A DNA stretch of 64,000 nucleotides from Brachybacterium subflavum (GTDB lineage: Bacteria > Actinomycetota > Actinomycetes > Actinomycetales > Dermabacteraceae), in contig NZ_VIGP01000003.1 of NCBI RefSeq assembly GCF_009299795.1, positions 124,001-188,000 on the forward strand, read 5' to 3'. The position numbers and the translations under genes are program-made. The notes beneath the pieces were generated by a model. That model searched no databases, was not told the DNA's origin, and saw only the letters and a list, made by a program, of their open reading frames with translations. Positions 1 through 9,428 of this stretch are shown one piece after another (position 1 is the stretch's first letter; the number at the start of each line of letters is the position of its first letter).

Positions 1-959
1 AGTTCGCGATCGCCAAGCCCAACCTCCACGTCGTCAACGCCGCCCGCGGCGGCCTCATCGACGAGGAGGCCCTCTTCGATGCCCTCAGCACCGGGAAGAT
101 CGCCGGCGCCGGCCTCGACGTCTACTCGAGCGAGCCCCCGGCCAAGTCCGAGACCGCCGCGCAGCTGCTCGAGCTCCCGAACATCACGCTCACCCCGCAC
201 CTGGGCGCCTCGACCGCCGAGGCCCAGGAGAAGGCCGGCGTCGCCGTCGCCCGCTCCGTGCGCCTCGCGCTCGCGGGCGAGCTCGTCCCCGATGCCGTGA
301 ACGTCGCCGGCGGCGCGATCGACGACCTCGTGCGGCCCGGCATCGCCCTCGCCGACCGCCTCGGCCAGCTGTTCACCGCGATCGCCGCCGAGGGCCCCGA
401 GCTGCTCGAGGTCGTGGTGCGCGGGGAGATCGCCACCCGCGACGTCACCGCTCTCAAGCTCTCCGCCCTGCGCGGCGTGTTCCGCCAGGTCGTCACCGAG
501 CAGGTGAGCTACGTCAACGCCCCCGTCCTCGCGGAGGAGCGCGGCATCCGCGTCGACCTCGTGACCAGCGAGGACTCCGAGCGCTTCCGCAACGTCGTCC
601 AGATCCGCGGCACCCTGCGCGACGGCCGCGTCGTCTCCGTCTCCGGCACCCTCTCGGGCACCGAGCAGGCGCAGAAGCTCACCGAGGTCGACGGGCTCGA
701 GCTCGACGTCCAGCTCAGCGACCACCTCCTGCTCATCACCTACCAGGACCGCCCGGGCCTCGTGGGCGCCTACGGCGCCCTCCTCGGCGACGCCGACGTG
801 AACATCGCCGGCATGCAGGTCTCCCGCCGCGGCGAGGAGCGCGGGGGAGAGGTCCTCGTGGTCCTCAACCTCGACCAGGGCGTCGACCAGCCCCTCGCCG
901 ACCGCATCGGAGAGGCCGTCGGCGCGAGCACCTCGCTCGCGGTCGACATCACCTACTGA
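1..959 (+). CDS. serA: D-3-phosphoglycerate dehydrogenase, C-terminal part (5' end outside window)
   Basis: This is the first step of serine synthesis, oxidising 3-phosphoglycerate to 3-phosphohydroxypyruvate with NAD. The reading frame is open from base 3 and the true start lies upstream of the window. The first visible residues include [10 protein letters not shown], the conserved segment of the D-2-hydroxyacid dehydrogenase NAD-binding domain, followed by LDVYSSEPP with the usual catalytic-histidine region just after ([14 protein letters not shown], seen as [10 protein letters not shown]). The rest is the intervening (ASB) domain and a C-terminal ACT domain ([16 protein letters not shown]) as in the long actinobacterial SerA. 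It stands upstream of leuB and is separated from it by a strong hairpin. An internal ATG at 258 could be mistaken for the start, but homology continues upstream of it. Confidence 0.95.
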   Translation, partial: FAIAKPNLHVVNAARGGLIDEEALFDALSTGKIAGAGLDVYSSEPPAKSETAAQLLELPNITLTPHLGASTAEAQEKAGVAVARSVRLALAGELVPDAVNVAGGAIDDLVRPGIALADRLGQLFTAIAAEGPELLEVVVRGEIATRDVTALKLSALRGVFRQVVTEQVSYVNAPVLAEERGIRVDLVTSEDSERFRNVVQIRGTLRDGRVVSVSGTLSGTEQAQKLTEVDGLELDVQLSDHLLLITYQDRPGLVGAYGALLGDADVNIAGMQVSRRGEERGGEVLVVLNLDQGVDQPLADRIGEAVGASTSLAVDITY

Positions 960-965
960 ACCCAC

Positions 966-998
966 CCGGTGGGGCGTCGAGCGCCGACGCCCCACCGG
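966..998 (+). terminator. Perfect 14-bp hairpin between serA and leuB
   Basis: Arms 966-979 and 985-998 are perfectly complementary around a 5-nt loop (AGCGC), just after the serA stop at 959. There is no T-tract, which is usual for terminators in GC-rich actinobacteria. It probably ends serA transcription before leuB. Confidence 0.7.
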
Positions 999-1035
999 CA
1001 CCACCGCAGATCCGACGAAGGAGAACGCACCAGCC

Positions 1036-2106
1036 ATGAGCAGCACGAAGAGCATCCGACTCGCCGTCATCGAGGGCGACGGGATCGGCCATGAGGTCGT
1101 CCCCGAGGGGCTCAAGGTGCTGCGCGCCGCCCTCGCGCCCGAGGGCGTCGAGGTCGAGACCACCGACTTCGACCTCGGCGCGGGCCGCTGGCATCGCACC
1201 GGGGAGGCCCTCACCGACGAGGACATGGAGCAGCTCGCCCAGCACGACGCGATCCTGCTGGGCGCGGTCGGCGATCCCGACATCCCCTCGGGCATCCTCG
1301 AACGCGGCATGCTCCTCAAGCTCCGCTTCGGCTTCGACCACTTCGTGAACCTGCGCCCCACGCGCCTCGCCCCCGGCGTCACCTCGCCGCTCGCCGACCC
1401 CGGCGACGTCGATTTCGTCGTCGTGCGCGAGGGCACCGAGGGCCCGTACGTCGGCAACGGCGGCACCATGCGCGAGGGCACCGACCTCGAGGTCGCCACC
1501 GAGGTGTCGCTGAACACCGCCGTGGGCGTCGAGCGCGTGGTCCGCTTCGCCTTCGACCAGGCCGAGGCGCGCCGGCAGAAGCTCACCCTGGTCCACAAGC
1601 ACAACGTGCTCGTGAACGCCGGGCACCTGTGGCGCCGGATCGTCGAGAAGGTCGGCGCCGAGCACCCGGACGTCGCCGTCGACTACCTGCACGTGGACGC
1701 CGCGACCATCTTCATGGTCACCGACCCCGCGCGCTTCGACGTGATCGTCACCGACAACCTCTTCGGCGACATCCTCACCGACCTCGCCGGCGCCATCAGC
1801 GGCGGCATCGGCCTCGCCGCGAGCGGCAACATCAACCCCACCGGCGCCTTCCCCTCGATGTTCGAGCCCGTGCACGGCTCCGCCCCGGACATCGCCGGCC
1901 AGCAGAAGGCCGACCCCACCGCGACGGTGCTCTCCGTCGCCCTCCTGCTCGAGCAGCAGGGATACGCCGACGCCGCCGCCCGCGTGCGCACCGCCGTCGA
2001 CGAGGACCTCTCCCGCCGCGCCGAGCTCGGCGCGCGCACGACCACGCAGATCGGCGACGCCCTGGCCGCAGGCGTCTCCGGCGCCGCGGCCGTACGCGAG
2101 GGCTGA
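1036..2106 (+). CDS. leuB: 3-isopropylmalate dehydrogenase
   Basis: LeuB oxidatively decarboxylates 3-isopropylmalate to 2-oxoisocaproate, the third step of leucine synthesis, in the cytoplasm. The 356-residue product has GDGIG at residues 14-18 and the isocitrate/isopropylmalate dehydrogenase signature beginning [17 protein letters not shown] at about residue 241. A purine-rich ribosome site (GAAGGAGAA) lies about 12 bases before the ATG. The remaining leucine genes leuC and leuD are 21 kb away at 23.3-25.5 kb, while ilvE follows directly, so leuB is grouped with shared branched-chain steps. Length and motifs are normal for the actinobacterial short form. Confidence 0.97.
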   Translation: MSSTKSIRLAVIEGDGIGHEVVPEGLKVLRAALAPEGVEVETTDFDLGAGRWHRTGEALTDEDMEQLAQHDAILLGAVGDPDIPSGILERGMLLKLRFGFDHFVNLRPTRLAPGVTSPLADPGDVDFVVVREGTEGPYVGNGGTMREGTDLEVATEVSLNTAVGVERVVRFAFDQAEARRQKLTLVHKHNVLVNAGHLWRRIVEKVGAEHPDVAVDYLHVDAATIFMVTDPARFDVIVTDNLFGDILTDLAGAISGGIGLAASGNINPTGAFPSMFEPVHGSAPDIAGQQKADPTATVLSVALLLEQQGYADAAARVRTAVDEDLSRRAELGARTTTQIGDALAAGVSGAAAVREG

Positions 2107-2196
2107 CGAGGGCACCCGCCCCCGCCCGCCCCGTCGGCCGCACCCGCGCCTCCGGCCCGTCGGCCCGCTTCGCGCCGACCGGCCCTCGCATCGCCG

Positions 2197-2202
2197 TATC
2201 CT
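2197..2202 (+). promoter_or_regulatory. Candidate -10 element (TATCCT) for ilvE
   Basis: TATCCT stands 28 bases before the ilvE ATG, in the 124-bp leuB-ilvE gap, with a GAAGGAG ribosome site between. The -10 fits the actinobacterial TANNNT form; I see no convincing -35. It would give ilvE its own leadered transcript. Confidence 0.4.
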
Positions 2203-2230
2203 GCACACGTCGCCCCGAAGGAGCCCTCCC

Positions 2231-3322
2231 ATGTCCTCACTCGATTTCCCGCTCACCGAGACCACCCGCCAGCAGTCCGACGCCGAGCGCGCCGCGGTGC
2301 TGGAGAAGCCCGGATTCGGCGAGCACTTCACCGACTTCATGACCCGCGCCCGCTGGAGCGCCGGGAGCGGCTGGACGGGCAGTGAGGTCGTCCCGTTCGC
2401 GCCGCTCTCGCTGAGCCCCGCCGCGGCCGTCTTCCACTACGCCCAGGAGATCTTCGAGGGCCTCAAGGCCTTCCGCCACGCCGACGGCAGCGTGTGGACC
2501 TTCCGGCCCGAGAAGAACGCCGAGCGCTTCCAGCGCTCCGCCCGGCGCCTGGCCCTGCCCGAGCTGCCCACCGAGGACTTCCTGGCCTCTCTGAAGGCCC
2601 AGGTCTCGGCCGACGAGCCGTGGGTCCCCGCCGCCGGCGGCGAGGACTCGCTGTACATCCGCCCGTTCATGTTCGCCTCCGAGACGTTCCTGGGCGTGCG
2701 CGCCGCCCAGCAGGTCGACTACTTCGTGATCACCTCGCCGGCCGGCGCCTACTTCCCGCGCGGCGTGCAGCCGCTCGTGGTCTGGATCTCCGACACCTAT
2801 GCGCGCGCAGGCGCCGGCGGGACCGGCGACGCCAAGTGCGGCGGCAACTACGCCTCCTCGCTGCTGGGGAAGAACGAGGCCGCCGAGCACGGGGCCGACG
2901 AGGTCCTGTTCCTGGACTCCGAGACCCACACGAGCATCGACGAGCTCTCCGGCATGAACGTCATGGCGATCACCCGGGACGGGCGCATCCTCACTCCCGA
3001 GCTCACCGGCTCGATCCTCGAGGGCGTCACCCGCGACTCGATCCTGCAGCTCGCGCGCGACCGCGGCCTCGAGCCCGCCGAGCAGAAGATGAGCATGGAC
3101 TGGGTGACCGAGAGCATCACCAGCGGCGAGATCGTCGAGATGTTCGCCTGCGGCACCGCGGCCGTCATCAACCCGATCGGCGAGTTCCGCTCCCCGAAGG
3201 GGTCCTGGACCATCGGCGACGGCGGTTCCGGCGAGATCACGCTGTCCCTGCGCGAGGAGCTCACCGGCATCCAGACGGGCACCGTCGAGGACCGCCACGA
3301 GTGGCTGTACCGCCTCGCCTGA
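2231..3322 (+). CDS. ilvE: Branched-chain amino acid aminotransferase
   Basis: This class IV PLP aminotransferase makes leucine, isoleucine and valine from their 2-oxo acids with glutamate as donor. The 363-residue protein has the long (eukaryotic-type) BCAT architecture found in actinobacteria. The PLP lysine is predicted as Lys202 in GDAKCGGNYASSLL, and the cofactor phosphate region is near ELSGMNVMAI. Ribosome site GAAGGAG stands 9 bases before the ATG. It lies 124 bp after leuB on the same strand and acts on the product of the LeuB reaction. No residue looks abnormal. Confidence 0.97.
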   Translation: MSSLDFPLTETTRQQSDAERAAVLEKPGFGEHFTDFMTRARWSAGSGWTGSEVVPFAPLSLSPAAAVFHYAQEIFEGLKAFRHADGSVWTFRPEKNAERFQRSARRLALPELPTEDFLASLKAQVSADEPWVPAAGGEDSLYIRPFMFASETFLGVRAAQQVDYFVITSPAGAYFPRGVQPLVVWISDTYARAGAGGTGDAKCGGNYASSLLGKNEAAEHGADEVLFLDSETHTSIDELSGMNVMAITRDGRILTPELTGSILEGVTRDSILQLARDRGLEPAEQKMSMDWVTESITSGEIVEMFACGTAAVINPIGEFRSPKGSWTIGDGGSGEITLSLREELTGIQTGTVEDRHEWLYRLA

Positions 3323-3356
3323 GAGGAGTGCGCAGCGCACGGGAGAGGATGGCGGC

Positions 3357-4253
3357 ATGAAGATCATGGTCACCGGCGGGACGGGATTCGTCGGCGCCGA
3401 AGTGGTGCGCGAGCTGCACGAGGCCGGGCATCACGTGCTCGCCCTCGCCCGTTCCCAGCGCTCGGCCGACGCCCTCGAGTCGGCCGGTGCGGAGCCCGTG
3501 CGAGGCAGCCTCGAGGACGCGGACGCGCTGCGCTCGGCCGTCGCGCGGGCCGACGCCGCGATCCACACGGCCTTCGACAACGCGAGCGTGCTGCGCATGC
3601 GCCGTGCGGCCCGCATCGAGCGGGCGGCGCTCGAAGCGATCGCGGACGCGTTCTCCGGGAGCCAGCGTCCCCTGGTCGCGGCGGGCGGCTTCGCTCCCGT
3701 GCGGGCCGACGGCCCTCTCCTCACCGAGCGCGACCGCGCCTCCGACCGCGCGGGCCTGCTGGGACGCAACGTCGAACGGACGCTCATGCGCCTCGCCGCG
3801 GCGGGGACGAACGCCTCCGTGGTGCGTCTGCCGTGCGTGCACGGCGCGGGTGACCGGTTCACGCTGCCCCGCCTCATCGCCCTCGCCCGCCGCAGTGGGC
3901 GCTCGGCCTTCGCGGGGGACGGGGCGAACCGGATCCCCGCCGTGCACCACGCCGATGCCGCGCGCGTCTTCGTCGGCGCCGTCGAGCGGGCCGTCCCCGG
4001 CGCGCGCTACGACGCGGTCGCCGAGGAGGGCGTGCCCTACCGGGCGATCGCCGAGGCCATCGGCGCCGGGCTCGGCGTGCCGACCGTGAGCACACGCGGC
4101 CTCGCGACGCTGCGCGCCTTCGGCACGTACACGCCGTACGCGACGTCTGATCGTCCCGCCTCCAGCGCAATCACCCGGGAGCAGCTGGCCTGGGAGCCGG
4201 CGGGACCGGGCGTGCTCGAGGACCTGCAGCGGGCGGAGTACTTCGAGGACTGA
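3357..4253 (+). CDS. NAD-dependent epimerase / atypical SDR family protein
   Basis: The 298-residue protein starts with a Rossmann motif (MVTGGTGFVG, residues 5-14) and an acidic/arginine segment (ALARSQRS) that suggests NADP binding. The family covers nucleotide-sugar epimerases, dehydratases and many uncharacterised reductases. The canonical YxxxK pair is not obvious, placing it with atypical extended SDRs; VPYRAIAEAIGAGLGVPT near the C-terminus is the usual substrate-domain element. It follows ilvE by 34 bp with a GGAGAGGAT ribosome site, but no link with amino-acid synthesis is implied. The substrate is unknown. Confidence 0.85.
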   Translation: MKIMVTGGTGFVGAEVVRELHEAGHHVLALARSQRSADALESAGAEPVRGSLEDADALRSAVARADAAIHTAFDNASVLRMRRAARIERAALEAIADAFSGSQRPLVAAGGFAPVRADGPLLTERDRASDRAGLLGRNVERTLMRLAAAGTNASVVRLPCVHGAGDRFTLPRLIALARRSGRSAFAGDGANRIPAVHHADAARVFVGAVERAVPGARYDAVAEEGVPYRAIAEAIGAGLGVPTVSTRGLATLRAFGTYTPYATSDRPASSAITREQLAWEPAGPGVLEDLQRAEYFED

Positions 4254-4347
4254 CGAGCCAGGGCGCGGGCGAAGCAGCCGGTGCCGACAGAGGCCACGAA
4301 GAAATCACCAAGGGGAGCCAAGGCCGGGCGCTTGTGGATCGTCACGG

Positions 4348-6015
4348 TCACATCTTCTGCTCGGGCGATGCGCCGGGCGGCGGCTCGGGCGAGGTGTCCG
4401 GCGGGATGTCGGGCGGAGGGAGCGGCCGGGTCCACTCGGCGCGGACCTCGGCCGCGCGATCGGCGAGGGCCTCGCCGGCGCCCGCGTAGAGGTGGACGAC
4501 GGTCGACAGGCCCGCGCGTTCGAACTCGTCGACGTCCTCCGTGTACTTCGCGATCGCCGCGATCACGCGGCCCGGACGCTCGCCGCCCACCAGGCGCAGC
4601 TCGCCGAGCGCCCCGAGGTTCGCGGTCTGTGTGGGCATCGCGAGGACCACCACGACCACACCGGCGTCCTCCCGCACCCGCAGCCAGAAGTCACGGTCGG
4701 TGGCATCGCCCTCGACGACGCGGAAGCCCTGGGAGCGCAGGGTGCTCACGAGCGCCGCGTCGTGCTCGACGCCGAGCACCCGATACCCGTGCACGTCGCG
4801 CAGCTGCAGGTAGGCCATCCTGCCCACGCGGCCCATGCCGAGCACCACGGCCTCCGCGTTGGCCAGATCGATGGGACGGTCGTCCCGGTGGAGCCGCTCG
4901 GGGGCATGCTTGGGCAGTCGCATCGCCAGGCGCGTGCCGAACGTGGTGGCCAGCGGGTTGCTCAGCGAGGAGAGGATGAAGCCGCCGGTGACCGCGACCA
5001 CCAGAGCGTTGAGCCACTGCGTGGAGAGCCACCCGGCCTGCACGCCGACCGCGGCGAGGATCAGCGCGAACTCGGAGTAGTTCGCCAGCAGCAGCGATGC
5101 GAGGACGCTCGTGCGATTGCGCAGCCCCAGCAGCCACAGCAGCAGCCAGTACATGGCCGCCTGCACGGGCAGCAGGAGCAGCAGGGAGAGCCCGTCGATC
5201 ACGTCCCGCAGCGTCGGCACGCCCTCGAAGCCGACCTCCACGAAGAAGCAGACCAGCAGCAGCTCCTTGAGAGTGAACATGGTGCGGGCGAGCTTGTCGG
5301 CACCCGTGTGCTTGGAGAGGATCACGCCCATCAGCAGCGATCCCAGCCCGCCGGAGAGGCCCAGGTACTCGAAGAGCGCATACCCGGGCACGAGCGCCAT
5401 GGCGAGCCCGAACAGCGCCCCCAGATCGCCGTCGCCCAGACGGTGCCAGCGCCTGGTGAGAACCACCAGCACCGGCACGATGACGAGCAGTCCGAGCGAC
5501 CACGGGCTCGGCGCGCTGCCGGTGGAGACGGCGATCAGCACCACGGCGAACACGTCCTGCATGATCAGCACGCCGATGCAGATGCGCCCGTACAGCGACT
5601 GCTCGTCGTCGCGGTCGGCGAGGACCTTCAGCACCATGATCGTGGAGGAGAAGGAGAGCACCAGTGCGAGCTCGAGCAGCTTGTGCAGGGGCTCCGGGCT
5701 GGCGAGGCCGACGAGCCCCAGGACGGCGAGGAACACGGCGCCGATCACGGTCATGGCGAGCATGTGGGCGCCCGCCGTCAGCCACACCTCGACGCGCAGC
5801 AGCACGCGCAGGTCCAGATGGAGCCCGATCGCGAACAGCATGAGGGCCACGCCCAGGTCCGCGAGCATCGGCAGGGCGGAGAGCTCGGCGACGCCCATCG
5901 CGTGGAGCAGGAAGCCCGCGCCGAGGTAGCCGATGAGCGGCGGGAGCCGCAGCAGGCGCGCCAGCAGGCCGAGTCCGAAGACCACGACCAGGTAGGTCAC
6001 CAGCAGCTCGCCCAT
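4348..6015 (-). CDS. Monovalent cation:proton antiporter-2 (KefB/RosB-like) with TrkA-N domain
   Basis: The 555-residue membrane protein combines an N-terminal Na+/H+-exchanger-type domain of about 12 helices (starting LVTYLVVVFGLGLLARLLRL, with LPPLIGYLGAGFLLH typical of CPA2) and a cytoplasmic TrkA-N/RCK domain (VVLGMGRVGRMAYLQLRDV, nucleotide motif near residues 391-396). Such proteins exchange K+ or Na+ for protons and are gated by nucleotide. The last 30 residues are a Pro/Asp/Glu-rich tail, likely disordered. I chose the ATG at 6015 because GGAGGATGGG precedes it and the first helix begins at once; the frame stays open upstream but is low complexity. It converges with the upstream SDR gene. 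Confidence 0.9.
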   Translation of the reverse strand: MGELLVTYLVVVFGLGLLARLLRLPPLIGYLGAGFLLHAMGVAELSALPMLADLGVALMLFAIGLHLDLRVLLRVEVWLTAGAHMLAMTVIGAVFLAVLGLVGLASPEPLHKLLELALVLSFSSTIMVLKVLADRDDEQSLYGRICIGVLIMQDVFAVVLIAVSTGSAPSPWSLGLLVIVPVLVVLTRRWHRLGDGDLGALFGLAMALVPGYALFEYLGLSGGLGSLLMGVILSKHTGADKLARTMFTLKELLLVCFFVEVGFEGVPTLRDVIDGLSLLLLLPVQAAMYWLLLWLLGLRNRTSVLASLLLANYSEFALILAAVGVQAGWLSTQWLNALVVAVTGGFILSSLSNPLATTFGTRLAMRLPKHAPERLHRDDRPIDLANAEAVVLGMGRVGRMAYLQLRDVHGYRVLGVEHDAALVSTLRSQGFRVVEGDATDRDFWLRVREDAGVVVVVLAMPTQTANLGALGELRLVGGERPGRVIAAIAKYTEDVDEFERAGLSTVVHLYAGAGEALADRAAEVRAEWTRPLPPPDIPPDTSPEPPPGASPEQKM

Positions 6016-6265
6016 GCCCCCATCCTCCCTTACGCGAGCGCTCGGCAGGGGAGGAGCCCCACCCGGATCTCTGGGCGCCCGCCCGGTCGCACGGTCGCGA
6101 AGTGCTGGGGATGCGGCGGAGGCCCCCACCCGGCGTGCTGAAGCCCCGTCCGCTGACGGGCGGTCGGGCGGAGAGAGCTCGGGTGCCACCGGATGCTCCT
6201 CCGGATCGGCGGCGGCTCCGACGTGGGGCGCGGCCGACGCTGGGTGCACCGACTGGGGCTCGAGC

Positions 6266-6913
6266 TCAGGGCTCCTGGACGCTGCCGAGCGTCTTCGGCT
6301 CGGCGACGTCGTAGTGCAGTCCGAGCAGCCGCCCCTCGGCGGTGAGGCTGACGCGGACCATGGCGTCGGCCCGCTCCCGGTGCTCCCGGGCACTGACCAG
6401 AGTGACCTGCGCGATCACGCGCGCCTCGGGGGCCTCGCGCGCGAGGCAGGCGCCGAAGATCGGCTCCACGCCGGCCAGCACGGGGGCGGCGCCGTCCTCG
6501 CCCAGCGCGCGTCGCATGCGGGGGCTCGCGATGGCATCGAGGAGCTCCGCGTCCCCCGCGGCCGCGTGCTCCATCACCTCCACGGCGCGCGAGACCAACG
6601 CCGGGTCCGGGACCGCCGTCTCGGCGAGCACCCGCTGCGGCGGGGAGGAGAAGCGCTTCTGCGCGGCCTGCCGGGAGATCCCCAGGACGCTCCCGATCTG
6701 CGCCCACGAGGTGCCCTGGTCCCGGGCCGCGGCGACGAAGCGGTGCAGGGTGCGGTCGGCCGCGGCGACCAGATGCGCGGCCGCGGCGAGCGGCTCCTCG
6801 CCCGCCGTGTCCGGGCTCTCCAGGGCGCTCGTGCACAGGGACGCGGAGAAGCGCAGCTCCTCGAGGAGCTGCGCTTCCGCGTCGGCCCGTCGGCCCGGAC
6901 TCTCGGTGCTCAC
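6266..6913 (-). CDS. Small HTH-containing protein with DUF3887-like C-terminal domain, coupled to a CPBP protease
   Basis: The 215-residue protein has a helix-turn-helix-like segment near residues 67-87 (SWAQIGSVLGISRQAAQKRF), typical of short actinobacterial proteins that recognise DNA through a sigma-like HTH. The C-terminal half resembles a DUF3887/NTF2-like accumulation domain (RADAMVRVSLTAEGRLLGL). The start is GTG at 6913, overlapping the TGA of the upstream CPBP gene (bases 6910-6913), so the pair is probably translationally coupled. It may regulate or sense for its partner, but this is inference. I know of no characterised homologue. About 330 bp between this gene and the antiporter carry no convincing ORF. 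Confidence 0.8.
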   Translation of the reverse strand: MSTESPGRRADAEAQLLEELRFSASLCTSALESPDTAGEEPLAAAAHLVAAADRTLHRFVAAARDQGTSWAQIGSVLGISRQAAQKRFSSPPQRVLAETAVPDPALVSRAVEVMEHAAAGDAELLDAIASPRMRRALGEDGAAPVLAGVEPIFGACLAREAPEARVIAQVTLVSAREHRERADAMVRVSLTAEGRLLGLHYDVAEPKTLGSVQEP

Positions 6914-8025
6914 ACGTCGATCCTGCCCGATCCCGGAGCTGACGGGGTACTGCCGGTCGGGGACTCGGCCACCGAGTCGACTCCCTGAGCTGCGGGGGAC
7001 GAGGGCCAACCCCGCAGGATCGGGCGCCGAGCGCGCCACGGGACGATGATCGCGGCGGCCACGATCAGCAGGACGACTCCGACGATGCCGGCGTGGGTGT
7101 CGATGAGCGGGTTCAGGGCCGCGCCCGTCGCCGTGGTCGCGAAGACGCCCAGGATCGTGCTGCCCAGCGAGTTCACCGCCGAGTGCGCCCACGCCGAAGG
7201 GATCGGGCTGCCGCCCGCGCGGTCCGCGAGTCCGCAGAACAGCAGCGACATGGCGATGCACGGGAGGATGAAGAACGGGATCGCGATCCAGCGCGCGACG
7301 CCCGGATAGTTGTATCCGATCGCCATCACCGGGGTGTGCCAGAGCGCCCAGATCGCGCCCATCACCAGGGCCCCGCGCACGCGGCCGAGCGGCCGCAGGG
7401 CGGGCCACAGCCAGCCCCGCCAGCCGATCTCCTCGCCGAGCGTCGCGAAGAGCGTGACCACCAGGCCGAAGGCCAGGTTGAACGCCGTGATCAGGACGAA
7501 GGCGATCGGCGGGATGTCGGTTCCGGTGAGATCGGAGATCTGCTGGGAGCCGATGGCCAGCCAGGTGCGCCCGGTGAGATCACCGGGGACGCCGCGCAGC
7601 ACCATGATCACCGCGGCCAGGACCGCCACGGCGGCGATCGCGACGACGCCCACCACGGACCACACCAGGATCCCGCGCCAGCGGCCGCGGAAGCGCAGCC
7701 CCACCCGGGTGCGCCAGTTCGTCCGCTCCACACCCTTTGCCATGACGATCGAGGCGAGCGCGGGCGCCCACATGCCCACCGCGATCACCGGGGTGAACAG
7801 CGGATGCGTGATGCCGCCCTGCAGGAACCAGAAGGGCGCGGCGAACACGGCGAAGATCGCATAGGCGAGGACCACGAACAGGCCCACCCGCTTCCACGGC
7901 ACGCGGTCGAAGACGACGGGCGGGACGACCGGGGGCGCCGAGCGGGCAGGAGGAGGGGCCGGGGCCGACGCCGACGGCGCTGCGGGTGCGGGATCGGGGG
8001 CTGGGTGCTGGGCTGCGGTGCTCAT
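6910..8025 (-). CDS. CPBP-family intramembrane metalloprotease (Abi/Rce1-like)
   Basis: The 371-residue polytopic membrane protein carries the three CPBP motifs: EEIGWRGW at about residue 196 (EExxxR), the WALWHTP segment (FxxxH type), and WAHSAVNSLG near the C-terminus (HxxxN). These glutamate and histidine residues form the metal site of Rce1-type intramembrane endopeptidases. The N-terminal 45 residues are Pro/Ala-rich and cytoplasmic. The ATG at 8025 was chosen over a TTG 36 bases upstream because a GAGTCT hexamer sits 7 bases before it, the spacing of other leaderless starts here. The downstream regulator-like gene overlaps by 4 bp. Family roles include prenyl-protein processing and bacteriocin self-immunity; the substrate here is unknown. 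Confidence 0.88.
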   Translation of the reverse strand: MSTAAQHPAPDPAPAAPSASAPAPPPARSAPPVVPPVVFDRVPWKRVGLFVVLAYAIFAVFAAPFWFLQGGITHPLFTPVIAVGMWAPALASIVMAKGVERTNWRTRVGLRFRGRWRGILVWSVVGVVAIAAVAVLAAVIMVLRGVPGDLTGRTWLAIGSQQISDLTGTDIPPIAFVLITAFNLAFGLVVTLFATLGEEIGWRGWLWPALRPLGRVRGALVMGAIWALWHTPVMAIGYNYPGVARWIAIPFFILPCIAMSLLFCGLADRAGGSPIPSAWAHSAVNSLGSTILGVFATTATGAALNPLIDTHAGIVGVVLLIVAAAIIVPWRARRPILRGWPSSPAAQGVDSVAESPTGSTPSAPGSGRIDV

Positions 8026-8199
8026 GCCTCCGAGACTCCGCTCCGGCCGACAGAGTGTCAACGTTTCGTGGACACCTCTGGCGGATGGTTGGCGAGGTCG
8101 CGACCAAAGGCGGAGGGAGAGTCGACAGAGGTCGTGGGCGGGGTGCGCAGGTGATCAGCGGTCGAGCGGAAACCCATGGCGCCCGCGCCCCGTCGGTCC

Positions 8200-8205
8200 T
8201 AGCGT
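8200..8205 (+). promoter_or_regulatory. -10 hexamer TAGCGT of a leaderless promoter
   Basis: TAGCGT ends 6 nt before the methyltransferase ATG at 8212 and no Shine-Dalgarno is present. Transcription would start at or next to the A of the start codon. Confidence 0.6.
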
Positions 8206-8211
8206 TGCCCC

Positions 8212-8970
8212 ATGACCGCATCGTTCGGCGAGCTGCTGCGCATCGGCGCGGAGGCCGACGTCTCCGGCTGGGACTTCTCGTGGCTCGACGGTCGCGCCAC
8301 CGAGGAGCGCCCGCCCTGGGGGTATGCGCGTCTGCTCGGCGAGCGCCTGGCGGGGGCCTCGGCCTCGCTCGACATCCAGACCGGCGGGGGAGAGGTCCTC
8401 GCCGAGGCGCCGACCTTCCCCGCCCTCGCCGTCGCCACCGAGTCCTGGCCGCCGAACATCGCGCGCGCCACCGAGCTGCTGCACCCGCGCGGGGTCGCCG
8501 TGGTCGCCGACCCCGACGAGCCGCCCCTGCCCTTCGCCGACTCGGCCTTCGACCTCGTGACCAGCCGTCACCCGGCCACGATCCACTGGGACGAGATCGC
8601 CCGCGTGCTGCGACCGGGCGGCACCTACTTCGCCCAGCACGTCGGCCCCGCGAGCGCCTTCGAGCTCATCGAGTTCTTCCTCGGCCCGCTGCCCGAGCAG
8701 AGGCTCGGCCGCGATCCCGAGCGGGAGGCGGAGCAGGCGCGGGCGGCCGGGCTCGAGATCGTCGACCTGCGCACCGCACGGCTGCGCATCGAGATCTTCG
8801 ACGTCGCCGCCGTGGTCTATCTGCTGCGCAAGGTGATCTGGTGGGTCCCCGGTTTCACCATCGAGGCGCATCGCGAGCGCCTCCGCGATCTGCACGAGCA
8901 GATCCTGTCCGAGGGCCCGTTCATCGCCCACTCCAGTCGCCAGCTCATCGAGGCCCGTCGGCCCGAGTGA
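8212..8970 (+). CDS. Class I SAM-dependent methyltransferase-like protein
   Basis: The 252-residue protein has a methyltransferase fold: a SAM-loop segment LDIQTGGGEVLAE (a variant of the usual LDxGxGxG, near residues 52-64), PFADSAFDLVTSRH as motif III/IV and the post-motif VLRPGGTYFAQHVG. It is similar to actinobacterial proteins annotated as class I methyltransferases of unknown substrate. The start is supported by a leaderless-type hexamer. A YCII-domain gene follows 36 bp downstream in the same direction, but no functional link is evident. Confidence 0.85.
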   Translation: MTASFGELLRIGAEADVSGWDFSWLDGRATEERPPWGYARLLGERLAGASASLDIQTGGGEVLAEAPTFPALAVATESWPPNIARATELLHPRGVAVVADPDEPPLPFADSAFDLVTSRHPATIHWDEIARVLRPGGTYFAQHVGPASAFELIEFFLGPLPEQRLGRDPEREAEQARAAGLEIVDLRTARLRIEIFDVAAVVYLLRKVIWWVPGFTIEAHRERLRDLHEQILSEGPFIAHSSRQLIEARRPE

Positions 8971-9006
8971 GGCACGAACCGATCACATCGTACGAGGAGA
9001 CCCGCC

Positions 9007-9396
9007 ATGACCGAGTACCTGCTGCTCAAGCACTACCGCGGCGCCCCGAAGGGCGTCAACGACCACCCCATGGACACGTGGACCGCCGAGGAGGTCCGGG
9101 CGCACGTGGCGTACATGGACGACTTCGCCGACCGCCTGCGCGACTCCGGTGAGTTCGTCACCAGCTTCGCCCTCGCCGACGAGGGCCTCTGGGTGCGCTG
9201 CGGCGGAGAGGGCCAGGCCCCGGTCACTGACACCTTCAGCGAGACCAAGGACCTGGTCGCCGGCGGCATGGTGATCGACGTCGAGAGCCGTGAGCGGGCC
9301 GTCGAGCTCGCCGCCGAGCTCTCGGCCGAGCCGGGCAAGGGCGGCGACCCGATCCACGAATGGCTCGAGGTGCGTCCCTTCCTCGGCGAGGAGTGA
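9007..9396 (+). CDS. YCII-related (DGPF) domain protein
   Basis: The 129-residue protein has a ferredoxin-like dimeric alpha-beta fold of the YCII/DGPF family: MTEYLLLKHYRG at the start, HVAYMDDFADRLRDSGE as the helical part and a C-terminal VDVESRERAVELAAELS helix ending in EVRPF. Members often sit beside ECF sigma factors, but none is here. Ribosome site GAGGAGA lies 8 bases upstream of the ATG. The biochemical role is unknown; related fragments act as small-molecule dehydratases or stress-associated proteins. Confidence 0.85.
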   Translation: MTEYLLLKHYRGAPKGVNDHPMDTWTAEEVRAHVAYMDDFADRLRDSGEFVTSFALADEGLWVRCGGEGQAPVTDTFSETKDLVAGGMVIDVESRERAVELAAELSAEPGKGGDPIHEWLEVRPFLGEE

Positions 9397-9415
9397 GGGA
9401 GGGGAGGACGTCGTC

Positions 9416-9421
9416 TAGGCT
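9416..9421 (+). promoter_or_regulatory. -10 hexamer TAGGCT of a leaderless promoter
   Basis: TAGGCT ends 7 nt before the ATG at 9429 of the ACT-domain gene. The short gap CGGCCCC contains no ribosome site. Confidence 0.6.
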
Positions 9422-9428
9422 CGGCCCC

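Noticed and set aside
4492..6141. Long plus-strand ORF rich in His, Gln, Glu and Asp opposite the antiporter
   Set aside because: It is the antisense shadow of a well-supported transporter; composition (HRHD, EHDQ runs) and lack of a ribosome site or homology mark it as a GC-skew artefact. The same applies to 12689-15325 and 32353-34311.
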